Shown piece after piece: positions 41,863-51,260 of a stretch of 64,000 nt of DNA. The stretch lies in NCBI RefSeq assembly GCF_001519075.1, contig NZ_KQ954244.1, positions 451,934-515,933 of the forward strand, given 5' to 3'. A program made the translations under genes and the position numbers. This DNA comes from Novosphingobium fuchskuhlense. GTDB taxonomy: Bacteria > Pseudomonadota > Alphaproteobacteria > Sphingomonadales > Sphingomonadaceae. How positions within the stretch are numbered: position 1 is the stretch's first letter; each line of letters begins with the position of its first letter. The notes under the pieces were generated by a model, which saw nothing but the letters and a program-made list of their open reading frames with translations, did not search any database and was not told the DNA's origin.

Positions 41863-44457
41863 GTGAGCTCCCATGCCCCAACTCCGATGATGGCGCAATA
41901 TCTTGCGCTGAAGCAGCAGGCTGACGGCTGTCTGCTGTTCTACCGCATGGGTGATTTCTTCGAACTGTTCTTCGAGGACGCGAAGATCGCCGCCAGCGTT
42001 CTCGATATCGCGCTCACCAGCAGGGGCGAACACGGCGGCGTGCCGATCCCGATGTGTGGGGTGCCGGTCCATTCGGCGGAGGGCTACCTCGCCCGGCTCA
42101 TCCGCGCCGGGTGCCGCGTCGCGATTGCCGAGCAGACCGAAACGCCGGAAGAAGCTCGCAAACGCGCGGGGTCAAAGGCGCTCGTCGCGCGCGACATCGT
42201 CCGCTTCGTGACGGCGGGGACGCTCACCGAAGACGCCCTGCTCGAACCGCGCCGCGCCAACGTGCTGGCGGCCGTCTGCACCGTGCGGGGGATGGCGGGC
42301 ATTGCTGCCTGCGATATCTCGACCGGGCGGATGGAGCTTGAGGAATGCGCGCCCGAAGCACTGGCCGCCGCACTGGCGAGGCTCGGCGCGACCGAACTTG
42401 TCAGGGCCGAGGATTCCGCCGTGGAGCTGCCCGAGGCCGCCGAGCGCCCTGCCCGCGCCTTCGATTCGCAGCGCGGCGCGGATCGGCTCATGGCGCTGCA
42501 CGGCGTCGCGACGCTTGATGGCTTCGGAACTTTCAGCCGTGCGATGCTGGCCGCTGCGGCGGGGCTGATCGACTATCTCGAACATGTCGGGCGCGGGAAC
42601 CTGCCGCTGCTGCTGCCGCCGGTGGTGCGCGAGGCAAGCGCCTTCATGGCGATGGACGAGGCGACCCGCGCCAGCCTCGAGATTCTCTCAGGGTCCGGAG
42701 GAGGTCGCAAGGGCAGCCTGATCGAGGCCATCGACCGCTGTGTGACGAGCGCGGGCGCGCGGCTGCTGGCAGAGGATCTTGCCGCGCCGCTGACCGACCT
42801 CGCCGCCATTCGCGCCCGGCTCGAGCTGGTGAGTTGGCTGCATGATGACCCGCTGCTGCGCGGGGACCTGCGTGCCGTGCTGCGCGCGGCCCCGGATATC
42901 GGCCGCGCGCTGGGGCGGATCGTGGCAGGCCGGGGATCCCCACGCGATCTTGGCCAGTTGCGGGACGGCCTTGGCGAAGCGCAGCGGGTGCAAACGCTGC
43001 TTGCCGCGCGCACTGACCGGCCGGCGCTGGCGGATGGCCTGATCCCGGCGCTGGGCGGCCACGGCGCGCTGATCGATCTCTTTTCCCGCGCGCTCGTCCC
43101 CGCACCGCCCACCGAGCGGGCGAGCGGCGGGTTCATCGCGGGTGGCTATGACGCGGCGCTCGATGCCTTGCGGGACGCCGCCGGCAATTCGCGCCGCGCC
43201 ATCGCCGCGCTTGAGGCTCGCTACCGCGAGGAGACGGGCACCCCTTCGCTCAAGATTCGCCACAACGGCGTGCTCGGCTATTTCATCGAGGTGCCGGCGC
43301 GCCATGCAGACCGGCTGATGCTGCCGGACAGCGGCTTCACCCACCGCCAGACCATGGCCGGCGCGGTGCGCTTCAACGCGCTGGCGTTGCACGAAGAAGC
43401 GAGCCGGATCGCCGAGGCGGGCGGACACGCGCTGGCGGCGGAGGAAGCGCATTTCGAGGACCTGACCGCCCGTGCCGTGTCGGCGCGCGAAGCGATTGCG
43501 CAGACCGCGGCGGCGCTCGCGCGGATCGACGTGGCCGCCGGGCAGGCCGAGCGGGCGGCGGAAGGCGGCTGGTGCCTCCCGCATCTCACCGAAGACACCG
43601 CGCTTGCGATCCGCGGCGGGCGGCATCCGGTGGTCGAGGCGGCGCTGGTGGCGCGGGGCGAACGGTTCGTGGCCAACGACTGCACGCTCAGCCCGCGCGA
43701 CCGGCTGTGGCTGATCGGTGGCCCCAACATGGGCGGTAAATCGACGTTCCTCAGGCAGAACGCGCTCATCGTGATCCTCGCCCAGGCAGGTGGCTTCGTA
43801 CCGGCGGAGGCGGCGGACATCGGCGTGGTAGACCGCCTGTTCAGCCGCGTCGGCGCAGCGGACAATCTTGCGCGCGGGCGCTCCACTTTCATGGTCGAGA
43901 TGGTCGAGACCGCCGCGATCCTCGCGCAAGCAGGAGAGCGCAGTTTCGTCATTCTCGACGAGGTAGGGCGCGGCACCTCCACGTATGACGGCCTTGCGCT
44001 TGCCTGGGCGGTGGCGGAGGCGGTGCATGAGGTGAACCGCTCGCGCTGCCTGTTTGCGACGCACTACCACGAGCTCGCCCGCCTTGCCGAGACGTGCGAG
44101 GCGCTGTCGCTCCACCATGTCCGCGCGCGGGAGTGGAAAGGCGATCTGGTGCTGCTGCACGAGCTGGCCCAAGGCCCTGCGGACAAGAGCTACGGCCTTG
44201 CCGTGGCGCGGCTCGCCGGGGTGCCCGCGCCGGTGGTGAAGCGCGCCAAGTCGGTGCTCGACCGGCTGGAGAAAGGCCGCGCCGCGACTGGCGGGCTGGC
44301 GGCGGGGCTGGATGACCTGCCGCTGTTCGCCGCAGCCATCGAGGCGGCGGAAGAGAAAGTCGATGCGCTGCGCGAGAAACTGGGCGCCATCGACATCGAT
44401 TCGCTGAGCCCCCGCGCGGCGCTCGATCTGCTCTATGACCTGAAGCACGAGCTGTGA
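41863..44457 (+). CDS. mutS: DNA mismatch repair ATPase MutS
   Basis: 864 residues from a GTG start. It recognises mismatches and recruits MutL. The N-terminal mismatch-binding domain has FYRMGDFFELF, containing the Phe-x-Glu wedge. The connector and lever domains follow. The ABC ATPase has Walker A GGPNMGGKST, FMVEMVETA, LDEVGRGTSTYDG and the switch His in ATHYHEL. Length and order are normal. Its stop overlaps the next start by three bases. Confidence 0.98.
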   Translation: MSSHAPTPMMAQYLALKQQADGCLLFYRMGDFFELFFEDAKIAASVLDIALTSRGEHGGVPIPMCGVPVHSAEGYLARLIRAGCRVAIAEQTETPEEARKRAGSKALVARDIVRFVTAGTLTEDALLEPRRANVLAAVCTVRGMAGIAACDISTGRMELEECAPEALAAALARLGATELVRAEDSAVELPEAAERPARAFDSQRGADRLMALHGVATLDGFGTFSRAMLAAAAGLIDYLEHVGRGNLPLLLPPVVREASAFMAMDEATRASLEILSGSGGGRKGSLIEAIDRCVTSAGARLLAEDLAAPLTDLAAIRARLELVSWLHDDPLLRGDLRAVLRAAPDIGRALGRIVAGRGSPRDLGQLRDGLGEAQRVQTLLAARTDRPALADGLIPALGGHGALIDLFSRALVPAPPTERASGGFIAGGYDAALDALRDAAGNSRRAIAALEARYREETGTPSLKIRHNGVLGYFIEVPARHADRLMLPDSGFTHRQTMAGAVRFNALALHEEASRIAEAGGHALAAEEAHFEDLTARAVSAREAIAQTAAALARIDVAAGQAERAAEGGWCLPHLTEDTALAIRGGRHPVVEAALVARGERFVANDCTLSPRDRLWLIGGPNMGGKSTFLRQNALIVILAQAGGFVPAEAADIGVVDRLFSRVGAADNLARGRSTFMVEMVETAAILAQAGERSFVILDEVGRGTSTYDGLALAWAVAEAVHEVNRSRCLFATHYHELARLAETCEALSLHHVRAREWKGDLVLLHELAQGPADKSYGLAVARLAGVPAPVVKRAKSVLDRLEKGRAATGGLAAGLDDLPLFAAAIEAAEEKVDALREKLGAIDIDSLSPRAALDLLYDLKHEL

Positions 44458-45425
44458 GGATGTGGCGCGCCCTGCTGCTGGCTGTGTTGGCCTGCCTTGC
44501 AGTGCCGCTGGCAGCGAAAGCGCCCGGCAAGCCCATCCAGCTCGATCAGGAACTCTACCGCACCGTGGTCGAGCGCGTGCGCAGCGGCGAGAATTTCTAC
44601 CCGGCAACAATGGATGCGCAGCGGGAACGCTCCTACCCGGTGCAGCCCGCGCTTGCCGTTCGCCCGCCGACGATGACGTACTTGCTGGCGCTGCTGCCCA
44701 GCACGGCGACCCGCACCGCCGCGCTGATCGCGCTACTGTTTGGCGCACTGATCGCCATGCGGCAGAGCCTGTCGGACCGACCCCCGGCCGAGGCGCTGGC
44801 GATGGTCGCGCTGGCCGTGGCGGGGCTGTTCGGTGCGTTCTTTCCCGACAATGTCTATCTGCACGAGCAGTGGAGCGTGCTGCTGGTGATGCTCGCGCTC
44901 GCGGCGCATCGGCGGCCGTGGCTTTCGGTGGGCTTGGCGCTGCTGGCCGTGCTGATGCGCGAGACGGCGCTGGCGTGGCTCGCAGCTATGGTTCTGTACG
45001 GCCTGTGGCAGCGGGACTGGAAGCGGACTGGTCTGGCGGTGGCTGCCATAACGCTGGCGGGCGGACTGTGGGTGCTCCATGCGCAATTCGTCTTCGCGCA
45101 GGTTCAGCAGGACGACCTGATTTCCCCCGGCTGGGTGCGTTTCGGCGGGCTGTCGCTGGTGATCGACGCGCTGCGCCGCAATCTGGTGCTGACCGGCCTA
45201 CCCGGCCCGCTGATCCTGGTGGCCGTGACCGCCTCGCTCGCCGCGATGTTGCGCTGGGGCCGGGAGTTCGAGCGCATCGCCGCCATCGGCAGCACCGGTT
45301 TCCTCGCCGCGCTCACCGTGTTCGGGCGGCCCGACAACGGCTACTGGGGCTTCATGGCCGCGCCCTTCGTGCTGCTGGGCTTGCCGCTGCTGCTGCGTGA
45401 GGGACGCGAGCGCCTCAGACGCTGA
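44454..45425 (+). CDS. Polytopic membrane protein (unknown)
   Basis: 323 residues with a signal-like first segment and about eight membrane helices. GTG at 44454 overlaps the mutS stop, and an ATG follows at 44460. The periplasmic first loop (EKP-like region with 'YPVQPALAVRPPTMTYLLALLP') recalls GT-C-like or mannosyltransferase-type membrane proteins, but no family is certain. It is co-directional with mutS. The last 11 bases overlap the convergent transporter gene. Confidence 0.7.
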   Translation: MRMWRALLLAVLACLAVPLAAKAPGKPIQLDQELYRTVVERVRSGENFYPATMDAQRERSYPVQPALAVRPPTMTYLLALLPSTATRTAALIALLFGALIAMRQSLSDRPPAEALAMVALAVAGLFGAFFPDNVYLHEQWSVLLVMLALAAHRRPWLSVGLALLAVLMRETALAWLAAMVLYGLWQRDWKRTGLAVAAITLAGGLWVLHAQFVFAQVQQDDLISPGWVRFGGLSLVIDALRRNLVLTGLPGPLILVAVTASLAAMLRWGREFERIAAIGSTGFLAALTVFGRPDNGYWGFMAAPFVLLGLPLLLREGRERLRR

Positions 45426-46677
45426 GGAACATCCCCGCCAGCGCGGCGCTCATCAGGTTGGAGAGCGCTCCTGCGGCCAACGCCTTGAGGCCCAGCTTCG
45501 CGATCACCGGGCGCTGGTTTGGCGCAAGGCTCCCCGAAACCGCCATCTGGATCGCGATCGAACTGAAATTGGCAAAGCCGCACAAGGCAAAGGTCACGAT
45601 AGCGACGGTATGGGCGGAAAGGTCCTTCGCCGCGCCGAGATCGATGAAGGCGACGAATTCATTGAGCACGATCTTGGTGCCGAACAGGCCACCCGCCTGC
45701 GCCGCCTCGGCCCAATCGGGCGCGCCGAGGAGGAGGAAAACGGGGGCAAACACCGTGCCAAGGATCTGCTGGAAGGAAAGCCCCGGATAGCCGATGTGCG
45801 CGCCAAGCGCGCTAAGCAGGCCGTTCGCCATGGCGACCAGCGCCACGAAGGCGAGCACCATAGCACCAACCGCAACCGCCAGCCGCACGCCGGTCTGCGC
45901 GCCCTGGCTGGCGGCCATGATGAGGTTGGCGGGGCGTTCCTCCTCCGGTGTGGATACCGCAGCATGGGGCCCGAGGTGCGGATTGTGCAGGGGTGTTTCA
46001 TCGTGTGCGTGTTCGGGCGGCGGCACATCGGGCATGATCAGCTTAGCCATCAGCACACCGCCGGGCGCGGACATGAAGGCGGCGGCGACAAGATAGTCCA
46101 CGCGTATGCCCATTGCGGCGTAGGCGGCAAGGATTGTCCCCGCGACGCCCGCCATGCCCACGCTCATCACCGTGAACATCTGCGAAGGACTGAGCGCGGA
46201 GAGATAAGGCCGAATGACCAAGGGCGATTCGCTCTGGCCGACGAAAATGTTGGAGGCAGCGCACAGCGCCTCGACCCTGCTGATGCCGGTGATCTTCTCG
46301 AGGCCTCCGCCGATCCAGCGGATTACCAGTTGCATGATGCCGAGGTAGTAGAGGATCGAGATCAGCGCCGCGAAGAACACGATCGTCGGCAGCGCGGCAA
46401 TCGCGAAGCTGCGACCGCCGATGGCAGGATCGGCGAGCGGGCCAAACAGGAAGGCAACCCCCGCCTTCGCATAGCCGAGCAGCCCTTCGACCACCGCCGC
46501 CCCCCCCTGCAGCGCGGCTTTTCCCGGCGGGAAATAGAGCACCAGCGCAGCAAACCCGGCCTGCAGCGCAAAGGCCGGCACCACCACCCGCAGCCGGATG
46601 GCCCGGCGATTGGACGAGAGAAGAACGGCGGCCAGAAGGATCAGCGCCATGCCGGCGAGGCTCATCAAAACGCGCAT
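45415..46677 (-). CDS. nupC: Concentrative nucleoside transporter (CNT)
   Basis: 420 residues, multiple membrane segments. Imports nucleosides with H+ or Na+. GQSESPLVIRPYL and TKIVLNEFVAFIDL are the family's substrate and ion-binding motifs, both intact. A Pro/His-rich cytoplasmic loop interrupts the middle (PPPEHAHDETP). It is divergent from the queuosine-precursor transporter gene over 101 bases. Confidence 0.93.
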   Translation of the reverse strand: MRVLMSLAGMALILLAAVLLSSNRRAIRLRVVVPAFALQAGFAALVLYFPPGKAALQGGAAVVEGLLGYAKAGVAFLFGPLADPAIGGRSFAIAALPTIVFFAALISILYYLGIMQLVIRWIGGGLEKITGISRVEALCAASNIFVGQSESPLVIRPYLSALSPSQMFTVMSVGMAGVAGTILAAYAAMGIRVDYLVAAAFMSAPGGVLMAKLIMPDVPPPEHAHDETPLHNPHLGPHAAVSTPEEERPANLIMAASQGAQTGVRLAVAVGAMVLAFVALVAMANGLLSALGAHIGYPGLSFQQILGTVFAPVFLLLGAPDWAEAAQAGGLFGTKIVLNEFVAFIDLGAAKDLSAHTVAIVTFALCGFANFSSIAIQMAVSGSLAPNQRPVIAKLGLKALAAGALSNLMSAALAGMFLSV

Positions 46678-46699
46678 CGCGGGCCCGCCGCTCCCCTTA

Positions 46700-46765
46700 C
46701 AAAACCCTGCCCAAAACCCTGTGCATCATGGCTTAAACGGGATTTGGCGCAGGGTCAAAATCCCG
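46700..46765 (+). promoter_or_regulatory. Structured leader before queuosine-precursor transporter
   Basis: CAAAACCCTG occurs twice (46700-46709, 46712-46721). A hairpin CGGGATTT/AAATCCCG follows (46738-46765), and its loop has CAGGGT (46750-46755), complementary to both ACCCTG copies. It ends 13 bases before the ATG. A pseudoknot is possible. It does not match the preQ1 riboswitch consensus that I know, so it is only a candidate. Confidence 0.35.
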
Positions 46766-46778
46766 CTAACCACCGGCA

Positions 46779-47459
46779 ATGCAGGATCACGACCCGGCCC
46801 CGGCCATCCCCCTTTCGCTCTTTGCATTCTCCCTGCTTTATGGCGGCCTTGTCGTGCTCGCCGGCGTGCTCGGGACGAAGATTGCCGCGCTGGGGCACTG
46901 GCCGCTGGTGGGCGATCTCGCGGTCGAGAGCGGGATCTTCGCGTTCCTGTTGCTGGTCGTGATGGCAAGCGCGGTTGCCGAACTCTACGGGCAGGATGCC
47001 GCCAACCGCCTGGTTCGCTTCGGTTTCGTGCCGCTTATCGCCTCGATGCTGCTGCTGACCTTCGTGATCAACGTCGTGCCACCCGCGCCGTTCTGGGGTG
47101 ATCAGGACGCCTATGCCCGCCTGCTTGGCCAGGGCGCGCGCATGCAGTTCGCGGGGCTCATTTCCTATGGCACGTCGCAGACGCTCAACGTCTATGTCTT
47201 CTCGCGCCTTGCGGGCGGACGCGGGCGGCTGCTCATCCTGCGCGCATGGATCGCCAGCCTGCTCAGCCAGATGGTCGATACGCTGATCTTCATCACCATC
47301 TCGTTCGCCGGCGTAAAGGATGCGGCCGGCGTGCCGCTGCCCATCGGCGAGATCATGGCGGGGCAGATCGCTGCCAAGCTGCTGCTTTCCACGATCATGG
47401 TTCCGCCGCTGATCTGGGTCTTCGTCAAGCTCGGGCGCTGGATGGACGGTCAGCGCTAA
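46779..47459 (+). CDS. yhhQ: Queuosine precursor transporter (VUT family)
   Basis: 226 residues with six to seven membrane segments. VUT/QPTR proteins import 7-deazaguanine precursors such as preQ0 or preQ1. The signature region ASAVAELYGQDAANRLVRFG (compare 'VLTEVYG...A') and FVINVVPPAPFW are present. The short distance to argB reflects co-directional genes, not necessarily one operon. No queuosine biosynthesis genes are in the window. Confidence 0.9.
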   Translation: MQDHDPAPAIPLSLFAFSLLYGGLVVLAGVLGTKIAALGHWPLVGDLAVESGIFAFLLLVVMASAVAELYGQDAANRLVRFGFVPLIASMLLLTFVINVVPPAPFWGDQDAYARLLGQGARMQFAGLISYGTSQTLNVYVFSRLAGGRGRLLILRAWIASLLSQMVDTLIFITISFAGVKDAAGVPLPIGEIMAGQIAAKLLLSTIMVPPLIWVFVKLGRWMDGQR

Positions 47460-47501
47460 ATATTGCGCCGCCGCGCCGCTTGGTCCAAAGCGCGGGGCAT
47501 C

Positions 47502-48440
47502 ATGGCAACCACGCACGATCCCGCAGAAGACGACGCCGCCCACCACAAGGCGATGCTCGCCAAGGCCGAAACCCTCACCGAGGCGCTGCCTTATCTGCAG
47601 CGCTATGCAGGCAAGACCTTTGTTGTGAAATATGGCGGCCACGCCATGGGCGATCCCGATCTTGCGCAGGATTTTGCCGAGGACATCGTGCTGCTCAAGG
47701 CGGTGGGCATCAATCCGGTGGTGGTCCACGGCGGCGGCCCGCAGATCGGTCGGATGCTGAAAGCGCTCGGCATCGAATCGAAGTTCGTCGATGGCCTTCG
47801 GGTGACAGACAAGCAGACCGCCGAAGTCGCCGAGATGGTTCTGGCGGGTGCGATCAACAAGGAACTCGTCAGCTGGATCGCACGCGCCGGGGGCAAGGCC
47901 ATCGGCATTTCCGGCAAGGACGGCGGCATGGTGATCGCCCGCAAGGTCGAGGCGAAGAAGGCCCCCAAGGCGATCAACGACGCGGAAAGCGGCGAGACCA
48001 TCGTCGTCGACCTCGGCTTCGTGGGTGAGCCGGCGCGGATAGATACCACGGTGATCGACACCATTACCGGCGCCAACATGATCCCGGTGATCGCCCCCAT
48101 CGGCGTCGGCGAGGACGGCGAGACCTACAACATCAATGCCGACACCATGGCCGGCGCGATTGCCGCCGCGCTCGGCGCGGCGCGGCTGTTCCTCCTCACC
48201 GACGTGCCCGGCGTGCTCGACAAGGAGCGCCGCCTGCTGACCGACCTCACCCCGGCAGACATCACGCGCCTTGCAGAGGACGGCACGATCAGCGGTGGCA
48301 TGATCCCCAAGCTCGAAACCTGCGTCCACGCGGTTGAGGCGGGGTGCGAAGCGGCGGTCGTGCTCGACGGGCGCGTGCCGCATGCCATGCTGATCGAGAT
48401 TTTCACCGCACGCGGCGCCGGTACGTTGATCCGCGCCTGA
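47502..48440 (+). CDS. argB: Acetylglutamate kinase
   Basis: 312 residues from the ATG at 47502; an upstream in-frame start at 47463 adds an unlikely tail. It phosphorylates N-acetylglutamate in arginine synthesis. [12 protein letters not shown] (nucleotide loop), VHGGGPQIG, and [17 protein letters not shown] are diagnostic. An N-terminal helix before the kinase core fits the arginine-inhibited hexameric type. Confidence 0.97.
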   Translation: MATTHDPAEDDAAHHKAMLAKAETLTEALPYLQRYAGKTFVVKYGGHAMGDPDLAQDFAEDIVLLKAVGINPVVVHGGGPQIGRMLKALGIESKFVDGLRVTDKQTAEVAEMVLAGAINKELVSWIARAGGKAIGISGKDGGMVIARKVEAKKAPKAINDAESGETIVVDLGFVGEPARIDTTVIDTITGANMIPVIAPIGVGEDGETYNINADTMAGAIAAALGAARLFLLTDVPGVLDKERRLLTDLTPADITRLAEDGTISGGMIPKLETCVHAVEAGCEAAVVLDGRVPHAMLIEIFTARGAGTLIRA

Positions 48441-48480
48441 AGGGGCCTCCCAACTTTGCGAACTTCGCGGGTGTGAGTAC

Positions 48481-48541
48481 TGGACAAATTTGTATGCAAC
48501 ACATACAAGTTTGTCCATCGCTGACGGCCGTTCGGCGATGG
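48481..48541. repeat. Two overlapping hairpins between argB and yggT
   Basis: Arms of 16 bases (48481-48496 and 48502-48517, one mismatch) close on CAACA. A second stem, CCATCGC (48515-48521) with GCGATGG (48535-48541), shares CCA with the first, so the two are mutually exclusive. There is no T-run. It may be a mobile palindromic element, a GntR-type operator, or a folded RNA. Confidence 0.5.
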
Positions 48542-48604
48542 GGCCCTTGTGGCTTCGGGAGAGGGTCGGCTAGGAGCAGGGCTCCTCGCTGACATAGGGA
48601 ATGC

Positions 48605-48907
48605 ATGATGCTGTTCTACCAACTGATCAATGCCATACTCCTGCTCATTGGCATCGTTCGAGCAGTCGTCATCGTTCAATTCATCCTCTTTTTGCTTGTC
48701 GCATTCAATGTGATCAGCATGCGCAACCAAGTCGTCTCCGCTCTCAATACTGCGCTTAGCGCAATTCTCGACCCGATTCTTAATCCTATCCGACGAGTAA
48801 TGCCTAATACTGGCGGAATCGACTTTTCACCCATGGTTGTGATCTTTGGCCTAAGCCTATTGACCGAGCTTATCGGCTTTATCGGTCAATTGGCGCTGCA
48901 GATTTAA
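48605..48907 (+). CDS. yggT: YggT family membrane protein
   Basis: 100 residues with two hydrophobic segments around a short linker carrying 'LDPILNPIRRVMPNTGGIDFSPMV', the YggT signature. The family is linked to cell-envelope or division functions in some bacteria; the exact role is unsettled. ATGs at 48605 and 48608 are adjacent. Its AT content is higher than neighbouring genes. FolD starts 25 bases later. Confidence 0.88.
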   Translation: MMLFYQLINAILLLIGIVRAVVIVQFILFLLVAFNVISMRNQVVSALNTALSAILDPILNPIRRVMPNTGGIDFSPMVVIFGLSLLTELIGFIGQLALQI

Positions 48908-48931
48908 ATTAACCATTAAGAGAGTACCGAC

Positions 48932-49825
48932 ATGACTGCCGCGATTATCGATGGGAAAGCCTTTGCCGCGACCTTGCGCGCGAAGGTGGGAGAACTGGCC
49001 GCCGCGTTTGAGGCAAAGGCGGGTCGCAAGGCAGGCCTCGCTGTGGTGCTGGTAGGCGAGGATCCGGCGAGCCAGGTCTATGTCCGCTCCAAGGGCAAGC
49101 AGACCGTGGAGGCCGGTATGGCCAGCTTCGAGCACCGCCTGCCCGCAGAAACGGCAGAAGCCGAACTCCTCGCGTTGGTCGAGCAGCTCAACACCGATCC
49201 CGCCGTCGACGGCATCCTCGTCCAGCTGCCCCTGCCGAAGCACATGGACGAGCAGAAAGTCATTTCCACGATCAATCCCGACAAGGACGTCGACGGGTTC
49301 CACGTGATCAGCGCGGGCCGGCTGGCAGTCGGACAGCAAGGCTTCGTGCCCTGCACCCCGCTGGGGTGCCTGATGCTGCTGAAGGACCGGCTGAGATCGC
49401 TTTCGGGCCTTGATGCCGTGGTGATCGGGCGTTCCAACATCGTCGGCAAGCCGATGGCACAGCTGCTGCTGGCGGAAAGCTGCACGGTCACGATCGCGCA
49501 CAGCCGCACGCAAAACCTGCCCGAGGTGGTGCGCCGCGCCGATATCGTCGTGGCGGCGGTGGGCCGTCCGGAAATGGTCAAGGCGGACTGGATCAAGCCC
49601 GGCGCCTGCGTGATCGACGTCGGCATCAACCGGGTGCCTGCCGCCGAAGAAGGCAAGACGCGGCTGGTCGGCGATGTCGACTATGCCGGTGCGATGGCCG
49701 TGGCAGGCGCGGTCACTCCGGTGCCCGGCGGCGTCGGCCCGATGACCATCGCAGTACTGCTGCGCAATGCCCTGGTGGCGGCCTACCGCAATGCCGGGCT
49801 GGCACTGGCGGCGGACGCGATCTGA
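48932..49825 (+). CDS. folD: Bifunctional FolD dehydrogenase/cyclohydrolase
   Basis: 297 residues. Interconverts methylene-, methenyl- and formyl-tetrahydrofolate. YVRSKGKQ carries the catalytic Lys, VQLPLPKHM and [15 protein letters not shown] (nucleotide region) are conserved, and [13 protein letters not shown] closes the fold. Normal length. Confidence 0.98.
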   Translation: MTAAIIDGKAFAATLRAKVGELAAAFEAKAGRKAGLAVVLVGEDPASQVYVRSKGKQTVEAGMASFEHRLPAETAEAELLALVEQLNTDPAVDGILVQLPLPKHMDEQKVISTINPDKDVDGFHVISAGRLAVGQQGFVPCTPLGCLMLLKDRLRSLSGLDAVVIGRSNIVGKPMAQLLLAESCTVTIAHSRTQNLPEVVRRADIVVAAVGRPEMVKADWIKPGACVIDVGINRVPAAEEGKTRLVGDVDYAGAMAVAGAVTPVPGGVGPMTIAVLLRNALVAAYRNAGLALAADAI

Positions 49826-49884
49826 GGCGCGTCCCCCACAGGCCTGCCTTTCTATTGCCGCCCGCCTGCTCTAGGCTCAGCGCC

Positions 49885-50634
49885 ATGAAGCGTTTGATCC
49901 CCCTTGCCTTGCTGGCCTTCGCGTCGCCCTTGGCCGCACAGGAAAGCCGCCCGGCCGTCACGCCGGCGGGCAATCCCAGCGCGCTCATCGCAGCAGAGAG
50001 CGCCTTTGCCCGGCTGGCTCGCGAGAAGGGGCAGTGGACGGCCTTTGCCGCGACCTCGGCGGACGAGGCGGAAATGTTCGTGCCGCAGCGCGTGCTCGCC
50101 AAGATCTGGCTCAAGGGGCGCGCCAACCCGGCCGAAACCGTGCAATGGCAGCCAAACCTGGTCTGGATGAGCTGCGATGGCAGCGCGGGCGTGACGTTCG
50201 GCGGCTATCATGCAGGGACCGCGAGCGGCTGGTTTTCCACCGTGTGGCAGCGCCAGAAGAAGGGCGAGTACAAGTGGGTGCTCGATCAGGGCGGCGACCT
50301 CGCCGCGCCGCTTTCCGGCGCCGATTTCATCACCGGCAAGGTGGCGGACTGCCCACCGCGCCCGCACCGTGATCCGCTCGCCGACGAGCCGCCCCGCCCC
50401 CGCAAACACGACAGGAACGCACCGCCACCCTTGCGTCCGCTGGCCGGACCGATCCCGGCGCTGGCCACCGTGCCCGGTGCGGACAGCGCGGACGGCCGAT
50501 CGATCGACGGCACGCTGGCCTGGCGCTCCACCGTGCTACCCGGCGGGACGCGCGAATGGACTGTGTGGCTGTGGCAGGACAGCAGGATGAACGAAGTGCT
50601 GAAGCGCACCGAAATCGCGAAGAACGAGGGGTAA
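49885..50634 (+). CDS. Exported protein with SnoaL/NTF2-like domain
   Basis: 250 residues. A signal peptide (MKRLIPLALLAFASPLAAQE) predicts export. Residues about 35-150 (ESAFARLAREKGQWTAFAAT...) resemble DUF4440/NTF2-like folds. A Pro/Arg-rich segment follows and a C-terminal strand-rich part ends the protein. Enzymatic residues are not identifiable. MarC follows by four bases, so they may be co-transcribed. Confidence 0.7.
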   Translation: MKRLIPLALLAFASPLAAQESRPAVTPAGNPSALIAAESAFARLAREKGQWTAFAATSADEAEMFVPQRVLAKIWLKGRANPAETVQWQPNLVWMSCDGSAGVTFGGYHAGTASGWFSTVWQRQKKGEYKWVLDQGGDLAAPLSGADFITGKVADCPPRPHRDPLADEPPRPRKHDRNAPPPLRPLAGPIPALATVPGADSADGRSIDGTLAWRSTVLPGGTREWTVWLWQDSRMNEVLKRTEIAKNEG

Positions 50635-50638
50635 GGCG

Positions 50639-51259
50639 ATGCTGGCGCTATTCCTTTCCGCCTTCACGACGCTGTTCGTGGTTATCGACCCGCCCGGCTG
50701 CGCACCGATCTATGCGGGCCTCACGGCTTCCGCCACCCCGCGCCAGGCCTTCGGCATGGCGGTGCGCGCCTGCCTCATCGCCAGCGGCATTCTGGTGGTT
50801 TTCGCGCTGTTCGGCGAGGACCTGCTGGGCGCGCTGCATATCGAGCTCGACAGCTTCCGCATCGCGGGCGGGATCATGCTGTTCATGATCGCGATCGACA
50901 TGGTGTTCGAAAAGCGCACCGAGCGGCGCGAGGAGCGGGCAGAAAAGGTGCGCAACGCGCAGCCGCATGTGGAGGACGTCTCGGTCTTCCCGATGGCCAT
51001 GCCGATGCTGGCGGGGCCAGGCTCGATCGCCTCGGTCATGCTGCTGACCGCGCGGGCGCATGGCCTGCCCGAGACGCTGGTAATCCTCGCCGCGCTCGGC
51101 GCCGTGATGCTGCTGAGCTTCTTCGCGCTGGTTGCCGCGCGGCCGATCATCCGCGCGCTGGGCTCGCAGGTGGAAGCGGTGATCACCCGGCTGCTGGGTG
51201 TGCTGCTGGCAGCGCTGGCAGCGCAGTTCGTGATCGACGGGCTGCGCGCGCAGTTTTGA
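50639..51259 (+). CDS. MarC family membrane protein
   Basis: 206 residues with about six membrane segments. FVVIDPPGCAPIYAGLT at the N-terminus and MPMLAGPGSIASVML are the family signatures. MarC proteins are of unsettled function, once linked to antibiotic resistance. Its stop is one base from the convergent Lon-N gene stop. Confidence 0.92.
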   Translation: MLALFLSAFTTLFVVIDPPGCAPIYAGLTASATPRQAFGMAVRACLIASGILVVFALFGEDLLGALHIELDSFRIAGGIMLFMIAIDMVFEKRTERREERAEKVRNAQPHVEDVSVFPMAMPMLAGPGSIASVMLLTARAHGLPETLVILAALGAVMLLSFFALVAARPIIRALGSQVEAVITRLLGVLLAALAAQFVIDGLRAQF

Positions 51260-51260
51260 T

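Noticed and set aside
42688..44748. 686-codon frame antisense to mutS
   Set aside because: Shadow frame in high-GC DNA; mutS motifs are intact on the other strand.
3636..47459. Functional link between the island TGT-like enzyme and the core queuosine-precursor transporter
   Set aside because: Attractive, but 42 kb apart, and the transporter is a common core gene; proximity is no evidence.
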